NCBI GenBank assembly: GCA_002633025.1
Contig: NMRB01000317.1
Span: forward strand, 267,266 to 331,265
Source: Notospermus geniculatus
Taxonomy: Eukaryota > Nemertea > Pilidiophora > Heteronemertea > Lineidae
Length of the DNA: 64,000 nt
Direction: 5' to 3'
Below the pieces are notes generated by a model, which was given only the letters and a program-made list of their open reading frames with translations, made no database searches and was not told where the DNA came from. Position 1 is the stretch's first letter, and each line of letters opens with the position of its first letter. Shown here piece by piece: positions 46,743-58,702 of the stretch. The position numbers and the translations under genes were made by a program.

Positions 46743-48544
46743 ATGCAAATCATATTAAATGTGGCAAGAACCAAGAGCTTTATAGCTGCTCTTGGAGGCA
46801 CTTTGTTATTTGTGATATATGTGCTATTGTTGAGATCACCTTTAGAGCAAGTGAGCGTGACTGATAAGGTAATTATGTTATAGATAATAGCTTTGTTATC
46901 AAATCAGTGATTCTGACTTCGAGTGGGAGAGTGACTTCGTACATGTTTCTGCCATTATTACATGTATAATTGACAACCATTTATTTCATACTTTACAGGT
47001 TTTCTTTGATATCACAATTGGAGGAAAGGATGTTGGGAGAATTGTTGTGGGCCTTTTTGGAGATGTTGTACCCAAAACTGTGAAAAACTTCAAGACAATA
47101 GCAGAGGGCACTCAGGTAAATGAAGAGTTCTAAGTAGCGCTGCACTTAAGAGGTTCCCAAGCAGCAAATTAAGCAGCCTGTCAAGGACTGTCTGACACCA
47201 AACTGTGATTTGTCAGGTGCCACTAATTTAGTGCCTGTCATGTTGACAGGCACAAATTACAGGGTTTTACTGCAATAATCCATTACAAGGCAGGCACTAA
47301 ATCTGTGTTGGCAGACACCAAAATAAACTGGTCTGCCACTTTGTCAGATGCCTCTCAAAACATTACTTTGCTGCTTGGGTTCCAACACCTGTCATTCTGT
47401 ATACCGGGTACCTTAAACAGCTGAAGATTTTCTTCGTCTGGTAAAGAAACTGGGGAATTATTGTTGGCCGTTAGGCAATTTTTGTCTCCTAATCTGTGAA
47501 AAGAACAGAAGTCAGTAAGGCAGAAACAAGGCAATCAAGTGAAGGAAGTCACCAGTAAGGTTGAACAGCTGAGACTAGACTTCTCAAATGTAAAGTCCAG
47601 GGGCCTGTTTCATAAAGTGACTTTAAGCTAATGCTACCTTTAACCAAATAGAAAATACATTGACGAGTTAATGGTGCCATTAGCTTAAAAAGTAACTTTA
47701 TGAAACAGGCCCCAGGTCAAGTCTCTTACACAGCCACTAAAATAAGTGGCAATTGAGTTCACACCTGATTGTCCTATCTTTTCAGAAACGTGGTGGTGTC
47801 AAATTAACATACAAAGGCTCAATTTTCCATCGTGTCATCAGGGGCTTTGCTGTCCAGGGCGGTGATATTACAAAATTTGATGGCAGTGGAGGTAAGCTTT
47901 TTAGTAGAAATGAATGTATGAGATAGAAACTAGACCTATTGACTGAACTCAATGGTTTTTCATCTGTGTGACAAAAGGTGACTTCTGTTGCTGTATGAAC
48001 AAAATGGACACATTCCCTGTGAGCAGTTGTATGTTTATGTTTATGTATTCAGCAAGGCCGTCTCATGTTACATGTAGCAAGCAATTTAAAAGGCGATTTA
48101 GTATGATGCATTGTTTCTACAGGTCTTGGTATTGAGGGCAAATTTAAGGATGAGAACTTCAAGTTGAAGCATTATGGTCCAGGATGGATATCCATGGCCA
48201 ATAATGGCCCTGATTCAAACACATCCCAGTTCTCAATCCTCACTACAGAGACATCATCGCTGGATGGACACCATGTTGTGTTTGGCGTTGTTCTTGAAGG
48301 AATGGTGAGTACTCTCCTGGTCACCAGACTTAATGTTACAATTTTGGGGGGAACGTTTGAATGGGGCTGCACATTGTTAACAAGTATAAATTTCTTTGGT
48401 TCTCGTCTTCAGAATGTTGTGAGGAAAATGGAGGATACACCTACCTACGCAGGAAACATTCCTAAGAAAAGAATTGAAATAAAAAACTGTGGATCAGTTC
48501 CTGTGTTGGTACCTTTTGGGGTGGAAAAAGCTCCTGTTAAGTAG
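46743..48544 (+). CDS. Cyclophilin B-like peptidyl-prolyl isomerase
   Basis: Predicted cis-trans prolyl isomerase of the secretory pathway. Exons: 46743-46868, 46999-47115, 47786-47891, 48123-48304, 48413-48544 (663 nt, 220 aa). Residues 13-30 form a hydrophobic segment (signal peptide or signal anchor), then the cyclophilin fold starts VFFDITIGG. Conserved features include FHRVI with the catalytic Arg, GF and VQGGD, the PPIB-like [21 protein letters not shown], and LDGHHVVFG. Two pocket residues differ from cyclophilin A and B: the Phe113 equivalent is Ser (SQFSIL) and the Trp121 equivalent is Ser (TSSLDG). Trp121 matters for cyclosporin binding, so weak binding is predicted. The C-terminus [10 protein letters not shown] resembles that of PPIB. 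No KDEL. Orthology to PPIB is likely but not certain. Confidence 0.88.
47152..47383. mobile_element. MITE-like element in cyclophilin intron 2
   Basis: GGTTCCCAAGCAGCAAA on the left mirrors TTTGCTGCTTGGGTTCC on the right apart from two positions. Inner segments also pair (GTGCCTGTC... against GGCAGGCAC...). Confidence 0.65.
47600..47713. mobile_element. Hairpin element (TTCATAAAG family) in cyclophilin intron 2
   Basis: GGGGCCTGTTTCATAAAG mirrors CTTTATGAAACAGGCCCC exactly, with inner arms around TTAAGCTAATG and CATTAGCTTAA. Confidence 0.75.
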
Positions 48545-48625
48545 TAGCTGACCTGTAATCTTGAGGTCAAAATTCGTGTTTCCTGGAAGATGCACCAAAA
48601 AGTACCATTTGTATTTTTTGTATGT

Positions 48626-48631
48626 ATTAAA
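48626..48631 (+). terminator. Possible cyclophilin poly(A) signal
   Basis: ATTAAA, the common variant hexamer, lies about 80 bp past the stop. No AATAAA was noticed nearby. Confidence 0.3.
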
Positions 48632-49074
48632 TATGTAGGATTCATTGTTTGTTCATTGACTGGTTTCTTCTTCTCTTCCTTTGGCATTAGGACAAAGGAA
48701 GGATAGGAACCAGTATAACCTGTGGGTTTGCAAGTCATATGGTGCAAGGCTTTGCTGTGTCCACATATGCTGTGGAGGTTTACCTTATGGAATTGTTGCC
48801 TTGTAAACAAGATACCGGCACGTGTATTGTAATCCATTTATGTCATAATTGGAGATAAAACAGTTGATTAGTTACGACGTCGTGTCCCTGATCCTTGCAT
48901 AGATCATAAAATGAAGTAAGCTTTGATTGATCATGTGGATGATTCTTTTTATAGACTAGGCTACTTGATTGTTGACAACACATATGATCTATCAAGTTAA
49001 ATGCATAATGTGTTTTAACTTATGTTGTTACTTTCAGTTGTTGTATTGTAGCATACATTGTGGTAAACAATATA

Positions 49075-49303
49075 CTTTAAAGCAGGAAAATTTCGCGTGC
49101 AGGAAATTTTCGCGAATTTCGCGAGAGTGTATGAGTCGCGAAAATTTCCTGTCGCGAATATGAGTACACGCAAGTGATAAGTACGGTCCGTGAAAAAAAA
49201 ACTGAAAAAAATGGCAGAGACTCGCGAAAATATCCTGCCGTGAATATGTCTATAATTCTTGATTCGCGAAAATTCCCAGCCGCGAAATTATCTTGCTTTA
49301 CAG
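49075..49303. mobile_element. MITE-like element rich in TTCGCGAA
   Basis: CTTTAAAGCAGGAAAATTTC on the left mirrors GAAATTATCTTGCTTTACAG on the right. The interior repeats TTCGCGAAAATT-type palindromes at least four times. It lies downstream of both the cyclophilin and TerD genes. Confidence 0.6.
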
Positions 49304-49601
49304 TAATACTGGTACAGGCATAAAATGTACATTTGTATGCAGTTATGAAAATAAATGATTTTGAGCTAATTAGATTGCTTGAATTCAATTTGTTGATAAA
49401 CCGGTACATGTACGTGCATTCTTGAATGTCACACTGGTACATGTAATACCGGAGATGTAGCAAGTGAAGCAAAAGAAACGACGTTTGTATTTGATTGGGC
49501 CTAAATGCTGGCATGGCTGGATTGAAATACCACTATCGATCAGAACGTGAATGATTTCCAAATCCAAGTCTCAGTTCTCACAACATGGTGAACACAATGC
49601 A

Positions 49602-51286
49602 CTACATGATCTGATGAAGTTCAGTTATTTGTGCCTCTATCTCTCTGTAGTTGTCTACATTGCCACTACATGGAACCTTTACTTCATCGATCCGCCAACC
49701 ACCATCTGTGCAGACAGCACAGCACATGATTACGGCTTGTTGACCAAGTTTCTCCTCCGGCAGCACGGTATCGCAGAGGGAATTGAAAATGTCCTTGGCA
49801 TCAAAAAATTTAAGGGAGACCGACTTGAAATCCTTCTTCATATTGGGTGTGTTCCATGCACTGAGGACAAAATACAAATGAGTGATATCTTTTGGTAATT
49901 GTTGGAATTTGACTTCAATGCAGTGATGGCCAATGCAGTCGATGCGATCCATGTCATCCCCTGAGTGTTTTAGAGCACCCCCAAATGCTGTTTCTTGGTC
50001 GATGTCTACTCGGCAGGCTGGCTGTTGCTGGTTCTCCCTGAAGGCTATGCAAGATGCATCAATGAACAAGTTCTTTTCCAGTTTGTTGTAGTGCCAAAAC
50101 AGGTCAAACACGGCATGGTCAAGGTCAGCCAAAATGTTTAAAAGTGTAATAACCAAGTGAAGGATAGCACCATTGGCAATTCCGTAGTCTGCAAATGTTG
50201 CAAGTCTACCATCACTACGTCTTAACTGAAAAATAAAAATAGGAATTTTTTAGCCATCAAAACTTATTCTACATCTTACTATATCATGAAAAAATTACCT
50301 AAGTTTACTCATTAACAATTTGACTGAGAGTGACCATATCAGTCATACATGATACAAACGTGTAGGGTGGGTACTGGAACCTTATTTATGTGACGTTATG
50401 GACCTTGTTTGTACACTACATGGCTGATACGACTAGTATCCAACATATAGAGCACAAAAAACGACACACAAAATAGTGATAGTAAACATAAGTTGTCTCC
50501 AAATTTTGCAAATTTTCGACCCCAACTGGGGTCTTCCTCAGGCACTTTCTAGTTGAGATCCCAGAAGTGAATGAGCTGGATCCCAATTATACAAATAGAT
50601 CTGAAGTATAGAGCTATCTAGTTGTAGAATAGGATCTTACCCCTAGTTTGTTTTTACCATATAGTAAGGTCTGTTGTTTTACATCATAACTCCAAATCTT
50701 TTGGACTTCCTTCATGAAATTATAGACAACCATCTGAGGAGAAAATGGGAATGCTCTTGTCTCTCCATCTAACTTCCTGACATTTATCGACATTGTTGGC
50801 TCGCCACTTTGTGGTTTGACCTGTTTTGCTCGATTGCGAAGTGTCAGGTTGGCATCATAAATCTTGATCTTGTCGTCCACATTAGGAACTTCCAAACTGC
50901 AGTCTGGACAAGTTGATTTAGACTTCAGATGTTCGATGGTACACTGCAAAAGAAAATCCCAGTACCATATGCAGAAGTACACCGACCAGTAAACCCAGGT
51001 CAATTACAGTCAATTACATGTACCGGTACCGGTACAGTACAGTAGTAGGTTGTAATTTTGATATTGGATCTGAATTGGCCTCCTCACTTCTGCACGAAAT
51101 TGGGACTCTTTTGGGAGGGTGGGACAAAAGGTCCTTGCACGAAAAGAAAGGTCCTTCCTTCCTCATAACCTGTGGTTGTTGGCTTACCTCAAGGCAAAAG
51201 TTGTTCTTGTGTGTACATTTCTGTGTTATCTTGTCTCGAGGAAATTCATTTCTATTCTTTTCCTTCCCACAGTGTTGGCAGTTCAT
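49602..51286 (-). CDS. RING finger + ubiquitin-like + TerD domain protein
   Basis: Three in-phase exons: 51286-51188, 50943-50641 and 50225-49602 (1026 nt, 341 aa). Residues 3-48 form a RING-like zinc site: C3-x2-C6-x17-C24-x-H26-x4-C31-x2-C34-x10-C45-x2-C48. The H-to-C spacing is longer than canonical. About 84-161 looks like a ubiquitin-like fold (MSINVRKLDG, LLYGKNKLG, LATFADYGIANGAILHLVI). From about 162 onward the sequence resembles a TerD domain: DLDHAVFDL, a central GGALKHSGDDMD, and LPKDITHLYFVLSAW. TerD is mainly a bacterial stress/tellurite-resistance domain with scattered eukaryotic members. The architecture suggests an E3 ligase-like stress or defence protein; this is inference. 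An acceptor-like TTCTGTTTCAG sits 5 bases before the ATG, so a leader exon is likely; an in-frame ATG at 51316 is less favoured. Confidence 0.82.
50514..50542 (-). other. CTGAGGAAG-stem-CGAAA motif
   Basis: On the minus strand CTGAGGAA is followed by a 6-bp stem (GACCCC/GGGGTC, loop AGTT) and GAAAA. It has the same layout as the motif at 44754-44779 but a different stem sequence. It lies in intron 2 of the TerD gene. Confidence 0.3.
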
Positions 51287-51319
51287 GTTAGCTGAAACAG
51301 AATATGGTTTTCTCATGAT

Positions 51320-51522
51320 TTAACCCTTTCGTTAGTGGGACCCGGTCACTGGGGTCATCCAACCCCCCACAAAATTTCCGTGGGACCCAGTCACCGGGTC
51401 CTGTGTAATGGAAGGTTTAAGTTAGAACAGATTTTTGTTAAAACAGTTTACGGATAACAGTTTGAAAATATACGCCTCCGTAGGCGTAAGCTGGTGACCA
51501 GTGCCATTAACGAAAGGGTTAA
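51320..51522. mobile_element. TTAA-flanked MITE upstream of the TerD gene
   Basis: TTAACCCTTTCGTTA on the left mirrors TAACGAAAGGGTTAA on the right, with TTAA at both borders as in piggyBac-type insertions. The interior carries repeated GGGACCCGGTCAC/GGGACCCAGTCAC phrases. Confidence 0.7.
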
Positions 51523-52107
51523 CCACTTAATTACATGCAGTTTCTTATCTTCTCCTTCAGCAACCCTTGTTCTATGAGGAATTTCAGTGGCTACTGTAGC
51601 CAATACAAATGGGAAGCACTTTATTGAGGTCCTACAACTTTGAGTCAAATGGTCAAGTCCATCAATCAACATGACTCAGGGACCGACATGAGAAGGGAAG
51701 CCTACAGGTGGTAGGCAGTCACATTCATGAACCACTCTCACAATACAAATGTAAAACTGTTGCAAATGAGGACCACTAGTAGTGTTCACTTTCACTTTCA
51801 CATAGGCCTAATAGGCCTACAGGCCTATTGACATGTAGCTTTATACAGCACACATCAGATTCAGGAATGACAGGCAAAAACTTGCAAAGGAAATGGCAGG
51901 CTGATGCCCAAGCAGCTAAAAAAGGATCAGAAGAAAGTCTAGTATTTTTACCCATCTCCACTTATTTGGGTTATACAATAGGTTACTGTTCAGCACCACC
52001 TCTGCTTTCAGGTGATTCAATGAGTCCTTTCTTGTTTCCTGAAACTATAAGACTGACCTCTATGGGCAAAATGAGAAATCACAAACCTGTTGTGATCAAT
52101 ACTACAA

Positions 52108-52920
52108 ATGTACACTCATCCCAAAAAATAAATGGACAAAAGTTTTTGTCTTCTGTTGCTGAGGTATGCACACGATGGGGTTGCAGCTTTGATACCTGGC
52201 CCTTGAACATCTCCTCTGTATGTCAGACAGGAAATTTCATGGAAAAAAATTAATTATCATGAAAATATCACTACCGGGTATTTTAAAATATCATCAAGAT
52301 TGAGATTTTTGAAATCTTAACATTTTTTACCAGAAATGACTTTTCAAGTACCGGTAATCTATGGAAAATTCTAAGAAATATGGTGAAGAAAGTGTTTGAA
52401 AATCTTGGCTTACTTTGATGATATTTGATATTATTGAAAATATCAAAAATCTGAAATTTGAGATTTTTCACGAAATTTTGGGTTGAGGTGTTAACCTTCG
52501 CTAAAAGATTAAGACTGACCAAGATTCGGTAACTATATTACCATCGGTCACAGAGAAATTAAACTTTTTCTTTAAATTGTGTTGAAAAGTGTCCCGTTTT
52601 TCATGCATAATTCCTTGAATAACACAGAATAGGGCAAATATTTTTCAGTAATTTCTTCACCATGAGTCTTAGAACTCTTCATAGATTCATGATAAATTTG
52701 TTTTTTATGAAAAACTTCAAGATTTCAAAAATCTCATTTTCAATATTTTGAAACAGTGATAATTTCACGATGATAATTTTTTCCTTAAAATTTGCTCTTG
52801 GACATATACAAGAGATGTTGAAGGGCCATATATCTGAGCTAGAACCCAAAATTATGCATCACTTCCTGTACAGAGTTAAAAAACCACTGTCCATTTATTT
52901 TTTGGGATGAGTGTACATTA
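52108..52920. mobile_element. Terminal-inverted-repeat element, ~0.8 kb
   Basis: The 30-bp word around TGTACACTCATCCCAAAAAA at 52110 recurs in reverse complement ending at about 52919. The similarity continues inward loosely for another 30 bp. The AT-rich interior has no coding similarity. Confidence 0.6.
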
Positions 52921-53313
52921 AATCTGCAATTCGGTGTCTTCTGAGAACACACTCGGCTTTTGGTGGTGGCAAGGGTAAATTGCAGAATGGTGCTGTGACA
53001 ACGCAAACCAACACAATGCAACTGGACAATAAGGCACAAGAAACACATATTCTGAGACCGGGTCATTTATTGAAGTTTTTTGGCTCAAATTCCCACTTCG
53101 TACACTCATACTACGTAATAAACCCAATTGAATGTACAGAAATCTTCTAAAAAATATTACCAGACAATAAGTTGCCTATCCTGTCACATGTTCCATTTAA
53201 GCCCTTTCTTAATCCATTCAGAACTCTTCTTCATCTGATCATCACAATAATGTAAATATCCAATGTACAACTATTTACAAGTCCCTAAGTGCACAAAAAT
53301 CAGGTCTGATTGT

Positions 53314-54877
<1,564 letters not shown>

Positions 54878-55197
54878 TACTACAATGGAAAAAGAGAATT
54901 TCCCATATTAGCGTAAAGCGGTGGCCCAGCCCTATCAGCATTTTTGCACCTTTTTGCCTTCCACCCTAACACTGTCCCTGACCGTCAACATGGTTAAACT
55001 TCAGAATCCCCGATCAGACATTATTTACTCCATGGCGCACACAATGGAAACCCATGCCATCATACTCACAGTCTGGCCTAGCTACATGTATTTAGTATTT
55101 AAAGCCCCACTCTATTGAATTTTACCATATTTTCAAAACGTTAGGAGAATGCACATAGAGCAGAGGTCTCATAGCTTGTGAAGGTCCCCAAAATGCT

Positions 55198-55821
55198 TGC
55201 CTGATATACATGTACTTCAGAGAACCAAGGCCAAGGCCAAGTTTTCAGCACACATTGAAAAAAACACTGCAGGGAGAGCTAATGTATTCAGAGAGAGCAT
55301 AGTACATTTTACACTACACTGACGTCGAGAATCGCGGCGATGATTTGTGTTTTTCAAATTGAATACAGAGGGGCTTTAATTTAATGCAGCGTTTATTTTG
55401 CCGGCAGACAGTATTTTTAGTTATAATGCCGTCTTCCGTTTGCACATGCGCAGTAACCAATTTTACGGACTTAGGTTATTTTTTATTCGGTCCAGGTTTG
55501 CGCCTGCCATGTCCACGTTGCGCGACGGTCAAAAATTATAAAACACACTGATTTAGACTGAAAAAGTGACAAAAAATCTTGGAAGATGAAGGAAAAAAGT
55601 ATAAAAGGACATATTGGCAAAGAGTGCATAGTGACCACTACGCAGATTCAAACCTGTGTATACCTACATGCTAGCTAACTAGGCCTAAACCTAAATAGTC
55701 CTACGCTCTAATCACTATGCTACTGGAGCTCACGCTTGGCTTTGGATTTTGGAACTTTTCTTTGGGTGATTCGGAAAACCTGTTTATAGTATACGCCATT
55801 TACTGAGCCCTAACCCGAACC
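55198..55821. repeat. Duplicated segment, copy A
   Basis: Nearly identical to 55823-56450 (a handful of differences, such as GACGGTC versus GACGATC), with only a single N between the copies. It ends in CCCTAACCCGAACC. No coding content recognised. Confidence 0.9.
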
Positions 55822-55822
55822 N

Positions 55823-56450
55823 TGCCTGATACATATACATGTACTTCAGAGAACCAAGGCCAAGGCCAAGTTTTCAGCACACATTGAAAAAAACACTGCA
55901 GGGAGAGCTAATGTATTCAGAGAGAGCATAGTACATTTTACACTACACTGACGTCGAGAATCGCGGCGATGATTTGTGTTTTTCAAATTGAATACAGAGG
56001 GGCTTTTATTTAATGCAGCGTTTATTTTGCCGGCAGACAGTATTTTTAGTTATAATGCCGTCTTCCGTTTGCACATGCGCAGTAACCAATTTTACGGACT
56101 TAGGTTATTTTTTATTCGGTCCAGGTTTGCGCCTGCCATGTCCACGTTGCGCGACGATCAAAAATTATAAAACACACTGATTTAGACTGAAAAAGTGACA
56201 AAAAATCTTGGAAGATGAAGGAAAAAAGTATAAAAGGACATATTGGCAAAGAGTGCATAGTGACCACTACGCAGATTCAAACCTGTGTATACCTACATGC
56301 TAGCTAACTAGGCCTAAACCTAAATAGTCCTACGCTCTAATCACTATGCTACTGGAGCTCACGCTTGGCTTTGGATTTTGGAACTTTTCTTTGGGTGATT
56401 CGGAAAACCTGTTTATAGTATACGCCATTTACTGAGCCCTAACCCGAACC
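55823..56450. repeat. Duplicated segment, copy B
   Basis: Starts directly after the N at 55822 and repeats copy A, then continues into CCCTAACCC-type sequence and beyond. Most simply the same locus represented twice at a contig join. Confidence 0.9.
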
Positions 56451-56540
56451 CTAACCCTTACCCTATATAACCCTAACAAGGGACCTATCCCTAAGGAACC
56501 TATCCCTAAGGGACCTAACCTAAAAGGGACCTAAGGTCTT
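56441..56540. repeat. Degenerate CCCTAA-like repeat
   Basis: Runs of AACCCGAACCCTAACCC followed by GGGACCTATCCCTAAGG-type repeats. The words resemble telomeric CCCTAA, but the tract is short, imperfect and internal. Confidence 0.5.
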
Positions 56541-57026
56541 AATACGGCTTTATAACTAAAAACATTGTCTAAAATAAATACATGTAAACATATAAACACT
56601 TCGTTTGTTCGATAGCGGATGCGGCGTTAAAAGTAGTTACTATATATAGGCCTAATTAGGGGGCCGTCAATCGGCGACCTTTTTTGGTCACTGACCGGGG
56701 ATTCTAAATTCGTTCCAAAAAACAATACACCATACCGGTGTAATGTATGAGAATGGCCCCTGTATGACAATGCCCGCTTTATTGTTCGGCGGGGACTCAA
56801 ATACAGCATTCAGAAAGACATGTTGATCAGTGCCTCCCCCATTGTCACGTCGCGGCTTATTCCGTCAATCTTTTGTTTGGGGGCATTAGCAAACGGGGGG
56901 CAGTGAAAAACCACGGTCTTATCAAGTAAGAAGAACACCCCCTATATAACCAGGTTGTGAAACGGCACAATGTCGGATGAAAAGATCAGTCAAATTTGGT
57001 CAACTCATAGGTTCCAATTGTCCACT

Positions 57027-57400
57027 GTATACGTCAGCGAGAACATTAAAGTATGAACTTTTTTAATACACAACTTTTGAAACGAATTGATAACGAAAAA
57101 GATGATTTTGCAGCCTTTTTCGGCGGCCCCGGTCGGAAGACGTTGTACTCCGGACAAATCAGCTTGGTGTGAGACTAGGTGAGACTACTGCAAAAGCAGT
57201 CTCACCAAGCAGTCTCGCGCACGCAGCCTGTGTTAACGCAGTGAGAAAGTACATGAAGTACTGCAAATTGTCCGGAGTACAACGTCTTCCGACCGGGGCC
57301 GCCGAAAAAGGCTGCAAAATCATCTTTTTGGTTATCAATTTGTTTCAAAAGTTGTGTATTAACAAAGTTCATACTTTAATGTTCCCGCTCTGACGTATAC
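57027..57400. mobile_element. Foldback element with ~135-bp arms
   Basis: GTATACGTCAGCGAGAACAT at the left mirrors the right end ATGTTCCCGCTCTGACGTATAC. The arms pair almost throughout, including TCGGCGGCCCCGGTCGGAAG and its mirror near 57285. The loop holds a smaller GTGAGACT repeat. No ORF of note. Confidence 0.75.
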
Positions 57401-58702
57401 TATACACTCAGACCATGACACAATTATACATACAGTGCAGTGGACAATAGACGGTTTCGAGGAAAATGGCCGCCACTCGAAAAAGCCACAACAAACCGAC
57501 AGCCAAGTGACTTTTGGCTGGAGAAATTTTTAAAACGTCGAAATTTTGCCTAAAAATACCTTGCCAGCATTCCAAGAGCTACCAGTGTGTGTCATATATC
57601 ATAGGCAACATCCTCAATTACCTACATGAAAACGAACAAAATTCCGGACTTTGTGGTAGATCGATGAAAATATTCCTCATTCACGCACGTGTTCGACATG
57701 ACGTTTGTTTACATGGCGCACAATAGAATCGGCACGCGCGACACCTAATGGCGGAAATATCAACTATTTTTTTCAACCTCGTCTCCAGGACTTGATGTCC
57801 CACAGACCAACAACCACCATGACCACGAATACGAGCCATATTAATAATAAAATTTGAATATGAAAAATGTGAAATCAACTCCCAATCGAATATTTCATCA
57901 TATTACTCCCAAAATATTAATATCTACCAAAGTCCATGATGAAAATAACCGAAGTGCTCCGAGTGTTTTATGGTCTGCGAATTAATTTTTCACGGTATTG
58001 GAACCGAGGATGAGCANTGTTGGGAAGTTGTATCAGGATTACGATTAGCTTTTGCCATATAGGTTAGGAAAAAAAGTTGGTTGTAATGGATATATCGGTT
58101 AGGAAAAAAGTTCGCCTGCGGGCAATGTGAGATTCCATTCTTCTGACCAAGAACAAAATGATAGGATGATGATGATAATGATGCAGGGACCTTGGAGGAA
58201 TTATACTGACTTCCTCCAAGCAGGGACAGAGAAAACACCAGCAGATTTTACATATTTAGGTTTTATTTATAAACAAAATAATATACTAATCTACTTGGTA
58301 AAAATATGAAACAAGTACAATATATGAAAACGAGTCATTGACAAAGGAAGTCAGCAGATTTGAGTCAAAGAATTCTTGGCATTTTGACACAAGTAAATGA
58401 TAAATCAAGAGACTGGAATGGACTGACATCAATCATTGTCAATTACAGTAATTAACTGATCATGAATACATGGCAGAGCCATCACAAAAAAAGTTCATTA
58501 ACAGGCAAGCACCAGATCAGTCAGTGTTCTATTAAATGAATTCCGAGGTCGCCTGTCTAGTGTATCCACCATCTTTTTGGATGTGCTTGCACTCTTGTGA
58601 TGCTCACTCCTGATCATATGGTGAAATCAATAACCATGGTGGTCTTTAGTAAGCAACACGTGTCACATTGAGTCACTGATTACCGGTAGTTCAACAATGA
58701 TC
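57401..58702. other. Intergenic region, no gene recognised; N at 58017
   Basis: No conserved coding exon seen on either strand. One N at 58017 is flanked by sequence that does not visibly repeat. TTTATT at 58263-58268 could be a minus-strand poly(A) signal for ARMC6. Confidence 0.4.

Noticed and set aside
51828-52253. 141-codon open frame as a gene
   Set aside because: It overlaps the left end of an inverted-repeat element, shows no recognisable domain and lacks splice context.
58017-58017. Third haplotype duplication at a single N
   Set aside because: Unlike 33787 and 55822, the sequences on the two sides do not repeat each other as far as I can see.
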